Shown here one piece after another: positions 6,088 to 10,051 of a stretch of 10,051 nucleotides of DNA. Position numbers and translations under genes: made by a program. The DNA comes from Hyphomicrobiales bacterium (GTDB lineage: Bacteria > Pseudomonadota > Alphaproteobacteria > Rhizobiales > Xanthobacteraceae). Position 1 is the first letter of the stretch, and each line of letters opens with the position of its first letter. The notes below the pieces were generated by a model. That model made no database searches. It saw only the letters and a list, made by a program, of their open reading frames with translations, and was not told where the DNA came from. The DNA lies in contig JACQDO010000316.1 in assembly GCA_016201085.1 (NCBI GenBank), positions 1-10,051 of the forward strand, written 5' to 3'.

Positions 6088-6140
6088 GGTCAAAAGACCC
6101 CGTTTCAAGGGGCCTGACTTCCGGAGGAGCGCTAGGCCCC
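6088..6140 (+). promoter_or_regulatory. Leader with two mutually exclusive hairpins at the ABC operon start
   Basis: Upstream of the first permease, CCCC (6098-6101) can pair with GGGG (6109-6112), extended by GTCA/TGAC (6089-6092/6115-6118). Alternatively GGGGCCT (6109-6115) pairs perfectly with AGGCCCC (6134-6140), enclosing the ribosome binding site GGAGG (6123-6127) in its loop and ending 1 nt before the ATG at 6142. The GGGG run is shared, so the folds exclude each other. The rest of the 213-bp region, 5929-6087, holds no box I can defend. Confidence 0.35.
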
Positions 6141-6141
6141 A

Positions 6142-6963
6142 ATGCAGGATGCGGCCAGCAGCATTGCCGCGACGACGGCGCCCGAAGGCGGCGCCGAGCG
6201 CTGGCGGCTGATCGCGCGCAATGTCTTCCCGTTCGCGGTGGTGGGCACGATCTGGGAGATCGTCGCCTGGATGGGCATCTTTCCGCACCGGCTGTTTCCG
6301 ACGCTGGAGGAAGTGGCGCTCTCGTTTTACCAGCTCAGCGTGGCCGGCATCCTGCCGCACCACGCCATCCAGACCGTGCTCCGCCTGCTCACCGGCTTTG
6401 CGCTGGCGGCGAGCGTCGGCGTGACCATCGGCGTGCTGATGGGGCGCTCGCGCCGCGCCGAGGACATCTTGCTGCCGCTGGTGTCGATCGGCGCGCCGAT
6501 CCCGGGGCTCGCTTATGCGCCGCTGTTCCTGCTCTGGTTCGGCCTCGGCAATGTCTCGGCGGTGCTGCTGGTCGGCTTCGTCGCCGCCTTCCCGATCATC
6601 TTCAACAGCTGGACCGGCGTGAAGGCGGTGAAGGAAATCTGGCTGCGCTCGGCGCAATCGATGGGCGCCGACGACCGCCGCATGTTCCGCCACGTCATCC
6701 TGCCGGGCGCGCTGCCTTACATCCTGACCGGACTGCGGCTCGGCCTGGCGCAGGCCTGGCGCGTGCTGGTGGCGATCGAGATGCTGGCCGCCGTGCCCTG
6801 GGGGCTGGGCTGGATGATTTTCGGCGCGCGCGAATTCCTCAACACCGACGTCATGATGGCCGGCATCGCGGTGATCGGCATCATCGGGCTGACGCTGGAG
6901 AAACTGGTGTTCCAGCGCATCGAGAATTACACCGTAGTGCGCTGGGGCATGGTCACCGCATGA
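6142..6963 (+). CDS. ABC transporter permease, NitT/TauT/SsuC family (first of two)
   Basis: The 273-residue inner-membrane protein has a short polar N-terminus, a first helix at about 28-46 and further hydrophobic segments to about 255. The EAA loop that docks on the ATPase is SMGADDRRMFRHVILPGALP (about 173-192), with the conserved Gly in place. It should form the substrate channel together with the second permease, the ATPase at 8636 and the binding protein at 9596. An in-frame TAG at 6133 excludes earlier starts. GGAGG is unusually far from the ATG (14 nt), and the spacer is the right arm of a possible hairpin. The last codons overlap the next gene as ATGA. The family takes up sulfonates, nitrate, taurine, thiamine precursors or aromatic acids, so the substrate is open. 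Confidence 0.93.
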   Translation: MQDAASSIAATTAPEGGAERWRLIARNVFPFAVVGTIWEIVAWMGIFPHRLFPTLEEVALSFYQLSVAGILPHHAIQTVLRLLTGFALAASVGVTIGVLMGRSRRAEDILLPLVSIGAPIPGLAYAPLFLLWFGLGNVSAVLLVGFVAAFPIIFNSWTGVKAVKEIWLRSAQSMGADDRRMFRHVILPGALPYILTGLRLGLAQAWRVLVAIEMLAAVPWGLGWMIFGAREFLNTDVMMAGIAVIGIIGLTLEKLVFQRIENYTVVRWGMVTA

Positions 6964-7751
6964 CCGAAAACGGACAGCGCGCCCGCTCACTCATCCGCGC
7001 CGCCATCACGCTGGCGGCGGCCGCCGCCGTCTATGAGCTGCTGGCGCGCAGCGGCTATTTCGCGCCGGCGCTGCTGCCGAAACTGTCGGTCGTCGTTACT
7101 ACGCTGATCGCAACGCTGGCCGACGGCAGCATGATCCAGCATTCTGTCTACACGCTGTACCGGGTGATGTTCGGCTTCGGCCTAGCGATCGCGGTCGGCA
7201 TCCCGCTCGGCATCCTGATGGCGCGTTTCACCGCGGTGGAAAATTTCTTTCTGCCGCTGGTCAGCGCGCTGATGCCGATCCCCTCCTTCGCGCTGGTGCC
7301 GCTGTTCATGCTGTGGTTCGGCATCGGCAACCTCACCACCATCCTGATCGTGTTCTATGCCGCCACCTTCCCGATGCTGTTCAACACCTGGTCGGGCGTG
7401 CGCTCGGTCAATCCGATCTGGCTGCGCGCGGCCGGCTGCATGGGCGCCGACGAGCACAGCCTGTTCTGGAAGGTGATCATTCCCGGCGCCTCGCCCTTCA
7501 TCATCACCGGCATGCGGCAGTCGTTCCTGCGCGCCTGGATCGCGGTGGTCGGCGCCGAGATGATCGCGGCCTCCGATTGGGGGCTCGGCTGGGTGATCTT
7601 CGACGCCAAGGAATTCCTCAACACCGACATCATGCTGGCCGCGCTCGTGGTCATCGGTGGCATCGGCTATCTGTTCGAGCGCCTGGTGTTCGGCGGGATC
7701 GAGCGCGCCACCGTGCTGCGCTGGGGCATGGTGCGTTCGGCGAAGGGATAA
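6960..7751 (+). CDS. ABC transporter permease, NitT/TauT/SsuC family (second of two)
   Basis: The 263-residue permease starts at an ATG overlapping the previous stop (ATGA, 6960-6963) and so is translationally coupled to it. Its first helix is at about 13-28. The EAA loop runs CMGADEHSLFWKVIIPGASP (about 160-179). It is clearly paralogous to its neighbour: both share LFxLWFGxGN, the WGLGW segment, EFLNTD and a VxRWGMV ending, and an 18-nt stretch is identical in DNA (6832-6849 and 7611-7628). NitT/TauT systems normally use one permease as a homodimer, so this pair probably forms a heterodimer. The EAA loops differ, as expected if both must contact the same ATPase while lining an asymmetric channel. 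Confidence 0.93.
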   Translation: MTENGQRARSLIRAAITLAAAAAVYELLARSGYFAPALLPKLSVVVTTLIATLADGSMIQHSVYTLYRVMFGFGLAIAVGIPLGILMARFTAVENFFLPLVSALMPIPSFALVPLFMLWFGIGNLTTILIVFYAATFPMLFNTWSGVRSVNPIWLRAAGCMGADEHSLFWKVIIPGASPFIITGMRQSFLRAWIAVVGAEMIAASDWGLGWVIFDAKEFLNTDIMLAALVVIGGIGYLFERLVFGGIERATVLRWGMVRSAKG

Positions 7752-7757
7752 TGTGGT

Positions 7758-8567
7758 ATGAGCGACGGTAAGAGCGGCCCGGTCCTCTGGCATATCGACG
7801 ACCGCAACGTCGCCTATGTCACGCTCAACCGGCCGGAGGTCTACAACGCCTATAACGGCGAGCTGCTCGCCGGCCTGCACGCGGCTTATGATGCGCTGGC
7901 GGCGAAAAATCCGCGCGCGGTGGTGATCGCGGGCAATGGCAAGAATTTCCAGGCCGGCGCCGACGTCGGTTGGCTCAATGCAACGCGGCAATCCTCGCCC
8001 GAAAACAACCTGAAGGCCTCGCGCCTGACCGCGGAGGCGGTGCAGCGACTCAATCTGCTGCCGGTGCCGACGCTGGCGCTGGTGCAGGGCGCCTGCTTCG
8101 GCGGCGGCACCGGCATTGTCGCCGCCTGCGACGTCGTGATCGCCGCCGACAACGCCACCTTCTCGATCGCCGAGGTGCGTGTCGGCGTCGCCGGCACCAT
8201 CATCATCCCGCAGCTCAACGACGCCATCGGCCTGCGCCAAGTGCGGCGCTACGCGCTCACCGGCGAGCGCTTCGACGCTAGGCAAGCCCACCGCATCGGC
8301 CTGGTGCACGAGGTGGTGCCGCTCGCCGAGTTGACCGCCGCCGGCGAGCGCATCGTCGGACATCTGTTGGCCAGCGGACCGGAGGCGGTGGCGCAGACCA
8401 AGATCGCCGCCATGCGCTCGGCCTGGAGCCATCTCGACGATGCCGCCTTCAATGCGCTGATCGAAAGTCACTCCGCCCGGCGTCAGTCGGCCGAGGCGGC
8501 GGAAGGCCTGGGGGCATTCCTGGAAAAACGCCCGCCGCGCTGGGCGCCAGCCAAGGTCAAAGGCTAG
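7758..8567 (+). CDS. Enoyl-CoA hydratase/isomerase family protein (LiuC/AtuE-like)
   Basis: This 269-residue crotonase-fold protein begins 6 nt after the second permease, with GAAGGG 10 nt before the ATG, so it belongs to the transport operon. Oxyanion-hole segments are FQAGAD (64-69) and GACFGGG (111-117). Of the two classical hydratase glutamates, the second is present (Glu139 in IAEVRVG) and the first is Gly119 (GGGTGIVAACD). A glycine there, together with the EVRVGVAG and RRYALTGERFD stretches, is what I recall of methylglutaconyl-CoA and carboxygeranoyl-CoA hydratases such as LiuC and AtuE. It would hydrate or isomerise an unsaturated acyl-CoA in the cytoplasm. Its position between transporter genes suggests the imported compound is an acid later bound to CoA. 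Its stop codon touches a palindromic repeat. Confidence 0.9.
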   Translation: MSDGKSGPVLWHIDDRNVAYVTLNRPEVYNAYNGELLAGLHAAYDALAAKNPRAVVIAGNGKNFQAGADVGWLNATRQSSPENNLKASRLTAEAVQRLNLLPVPTLALVQGACFGGGTGIVAACDVVIAADNATFSIAEVRVGVAGTIIIPQLNDAIGLRQVRRYALTGERFDARQAHRIGLVHEVVPLAELTAAGERIVGHLLASGPEAVAQTKIAAMRSAWSHLDDAAFNALIESHSARRQSAEAAEGLGAFLEKRPPRWAPAKVKG

Positions 8568-8615
8568 CGCATGATCCCGAAAAGTGGGAACCGGTTTTCG
8601 GATAAGATCATGCGC
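8567..8615. repeat. Palindromic repeat GCGCATGATC...GATCATGCGC
   Basis: GCGCATGATC (8567-8576) and GATCATGCGC (8606-8615) are perfect inverted repeats, with an inner stem CCGAAAA/TTTTCGG (8577-8583/8595-8601). I recognise this as a very common intergenic element in Bradyrhizobium-like genomes (recollection, not a search). It overlaps the last base of the hydratase stop codon and fills most of the gap before the ATPase gene. Confidence 0.8.
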
Positions 8616-8635
8616 AAACGAAAGAAACTTTAAGT

Positions 8636-9409
8636 ATGCTCCCCATCGAAATTCGCGACGTGACGCTCGTCTACGACACGCCCGGCGGCAAGGTGCCGGG
8701 CGTCAAGAACGTCAGCTTCAATATCGGCGCTTCCGAATTCATCTGCATCGTCGGGCCGTCCGGCTGCGGCAAGTCGACGCTGCTCAATATCATCGCCGGC
8801 TTTCTCACGCCCGCCGCCGGCGAGATCCGCATCGGCGGCAAGCCGGTCACCGGCCATGGCATGGACCGCGGCGTGGTGTTCCAGGATTTCGCCCAGCTTT
8901 TCCCCTGGCGCACCGCGCTCGGCAACGTCACCTTCGGGCTGGAAATGAAGGGCGTGGCCAAGGCCGAGCGCGAGACCATCGCGCGCGAACAATTGCGCCT
9001 GGTCAAGCTGGAGAAGTTCACCGCTTCCTATCCGCATCATCTGTCCGGCGGCATGCAGCAGCGGGTCGCCATCGCCCGCGCGCTGGCGTACAATCCGGCC
9101 GTGCTGCTGATGGACGAGCCGTTCGCGGCGCTCGACGCGCTGACGCGCGACGACATGCAGCGGCTGCTCGCCGACGTGTGGCGGGAGACCCGCAAGACGG
9201 TGATTTATGTGACGCACAACGTGGCCGAGGCGGTGTATCTGGCCGACCGGGTGATCGTGATGAGCCCGCATCCCGGCACCGTCAAAGCCGAAATCAAGAT
9301 CGATCTGCCGCGCCCGCGCGATCCGCTGAGCGTGGAATTCCTCGAATGCCAGAAGGAATTGCTGGGCTATCTCGGCCACAATGCCAACGCCAACGAGCCG
9401 GTGAATTAA
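8636..9409 (+). CDS. ABC transporter ATP-binding protein, NitT/TauT/SsuB family
   Basis: The 257-residue ATPase is complete. It has Walker A GPSGCGKST (40-48), the Q-loop at Gln83 within VFQDFAQLFPW (the Phe-Pro-Trp after the Q-loop is typical of SsuB/TauB proteins), signature LSGGMQQR (136-143), Walker B LLMDEP (157-162), a D-loop at ALD (165-167) and the switch histidine His194 (VTHNVAEA). It would power the two permeases from the cytoplasmic side as a homodimer. The ribosome binding site is poor: the 20 nt between the palindromic repeat and the ATG are A-rich without a GGAG. The gene may thus be weakly translated, or rely on the A-rich leader. Confidence 0.95.
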   Translation: MLPIEIRDVTLVYDTPGGKVPGVKNVSFNIGASEFICIVGPSGCGKSTLLNIIAGFLTPAAGEIRIGGKPVTGHGMDRGVVFQDFAQLFPWRTALGNVTFGLEMKGVAKAERETIAREQLRLVKLEKFTASYPHHLSGGMQQRVAIARALAYNPAVLLMDEPFAALDALTRDDMQRLLADVWRETRKTVIYVTHNVAEAVYLADRVIVMSPHPGTVKAEIKIDLPRPRDPLSVEFLECQKELLGYLGHNANANEPVN

Positions 9410-9434
9410 GTGAAGCGGAATAAACAACCAACTC

Positions 9435-9570
9435 GTCGTTCCGGGACGCCGCCATTAGCGCGTTTACGCGCGTCTTCGACGCGCTATGGCGGCGGACCCG
9501 GAATCCATACTCCGCAACGCTGGGGTTATGGATTCCGGGTTCGCGAGCTTCGCTCGCGCCCCGGAATGAC
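9435..9570. repeat. Composite palindromic element with three hairpins
   Basis: Outer ends GTCGTTCCGGG (9435-9445) and CCCGGAATGAC (9560-9570) are inverted repeats with one mismatch. Inside are CGCCGCCAT/ATGGCGGCG (9447-9455/9486-9494), a perfect 14-nt pair ACCCGGAATCCATA/TATGGATTCCGGGT (9496-9509/9527-9540), and CGCGAG/CTCGCG (9542-9547/9553-9558). Elements with these ends are widespread in Hyphomicrobiales, as I recall. It fills the gap between the ATPase and binding-protein genes. Open frames crossing it are repeat artefacts. Confidence 0.8.
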
Positions 9571-9595
9571 AAAAAGTTTAAAGGGAGGATGAGCG

Positions 9596-10051
9596 ATGAC
9601 CATTCTGCACACGGGAATTAACCGCCGCCATGTGCTGACGGGCGCCGGCGCGCTTGTCGTCGGACTGGGCGTCAAGCCCGCCGCAGCACTGGAGACGGTA
9701 CGGCAGGGCTATCAGACCAATATGTGGGGCATGCCGACCTACTACCTGCTGCGCTCCGGCCTGCTGGAGAAGCACGGCGTCAAGTTCGAGGAATTCGCCG
9801 TGCCGTCCGGCAATCTCACGATGCAACAGATGGTGGCGCGCCAGGTCGACATGGGCACCTATGCCGGACCGTCCTTCGCCATCGGCCACGACAAAGGCGG
9901 CCTGCTCGCCATCGCCATGATCGAATATGTCGGCAAGACCGCGCGCGTGATGGCGCGCAAGGATCTGGGCATCACCAAGGTCGAACAGCTCAAGGGCCTG
10001 AAGGTCGCGAATCAGACCGGCTCGTCCACCGGCAACATCTTCGTCGATCAG
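9596..10051 (+). CDS. ABC transporter substrate-binding protein, NitT/TauT (NMT1/THI5-like) family, 3' truncated by window end
   Basis: The first 152 residues are visible and the frame is open to the window edge. The N-terminus carries a twin-arginine-type signal (NRRHVLTGAGALVVGLG, residues 9-25) with likely cleavage near PAAALE (about 28-33), so a folded protein is exported to the periplasm. The mature start matches TauA/SsuA-like proteins: a YQTNMWGMPTYYLLRSGLLEKHGV segment and the GNLTMQQMVARQVDMGTY stretch, followed by a LKGLKVANQTGSST region typical of the ligand-binding cleft. GGGAGG lies 7 nt before the ATG. It is the last visible gene of the transport cluster and supplies its specificity. 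The ligand cannot be told. Its leader is perfectly complementary over 12 nt to the candidate small RNA at 4825-4836. Confidence 0.9.
   Translation, partial: MTILHTGINRRHVLTGAGALVVGLGVKPAAALETVRQGYQTNMWGMPTYYLLRSGLLEKHGVKFEEFAVPSGNLTMQQMVARQVDMGTYAGPSFAIGHDKGGLLAIAMIEYVGKTARVMARKDLGITKVEQLKGLKVANQTGSSTGNIFVDQ

Noticed and set aside
3945..6117. Long plus-strand open frames opposite the GST and oxidoreductase genes
   Set aside because: Complement shadows rich in His, Arg and Gln; the minus-strand proteins have complete motif sets.
5929..6141. TPP or other known riboswitch ahead of the ABC operon
   Set aside because: The family includes thiamine-precursor transporters, so I looked for the TPP core (CUGAGA and its partner), but it is absent; the leader hairpins match no class I know.
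7182..8471. 429-residue minus-strand open frame opposite the second permease and hydratase
   Set aside because: Complement shadow spanning two well-supported genes.
9410..9592. 60-residue open frame and its minus-strand counterpart between ATPase and binding-protein genes
   Set aside because: They run across the composite palindromic repeat; the coding look comes from the repeat itself.
1..10051. CRISPR array, tRNA genes, transposase or prophage genes
   Set aside because: No regularly spaced direct repeats, no cloverleaf sequences and no transposase or integrase-like proteins were seen on either strand.

Overview
The window looks like chromosomal DNA of a GC-rich alphaproteobacterium, most likely in the Hyphomicrobiales (Bradyrhizobium/Rhodopseudomonas/Pseudolabrys-like). 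The protein types fit. So do three kinds of palindromic intergenic repeat that I recognise from such genomes: CCCTCTCCC-type arms, GCGCATGATC/GATCATGCGC, and GTCATTCCGGG-flanked elements. The assignment is inference; no taxonomic marker gene is present.

Layout. Positions 1-694 hold no convincing gene. They carry a long inverted repeat (1-164), a dense run of stem-loops (about 273-414), a 14-bp palindrome (536-549) and a probable promoter (616-644). An M24-family (aminopeptidase P/creatinase fold) protein follows at 710-1993. Next is a translationally coupled pair, a 75-residue membrane protein (2097-2324) and a DUF983 zinc-ribbon membrane protein (2321-2719), then a 59-residue single-span protein (2774-2953) with a strong ribosome binding site. 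On the minus strand are a stomatin/slipin SPFH protein (2955-3794), a glutathione S-transferase (3915-4679) and a 3-hydroxyisobutyrate dehydrogenase-type oxidoreductase (4975-5928).

Between the last two, on the plus strand, is an intrinsic terminator (4876-4903) with no upstream plus-strand protein gene near it. It most simply ends a small RNA of about 125 nt. That RNA would carry two copies of ATCCTCC, a perfect anti-Shine-Dalgarno sequence. This is the least expected item in the window.

From 6142 to the right edge lies an ABC import cluster of the NitT/TauT/SsuABC type: two paralogous permeases, an embedded LiuC/AtuE-like enoyl-CoA hydratase, the ATPase, and a Tat-exported substrate-binding protein cut by the window end. 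The cluster is divergent from the oxidoreductase gene and shares a 213-bp control region with it, including a leader that can fold in two exclusive ways near the first start codon. The natural reading is that an organic acid is imported, activated to a CoA thioester outside this window, and processed by the hydratase, perhaps with the dehydrogenase. The substrate cannot be read from the sequence. Two palindromic repeats sit in the two larger gaps of the cluster and may separate expression of the permeases, ATPase and binding protein.
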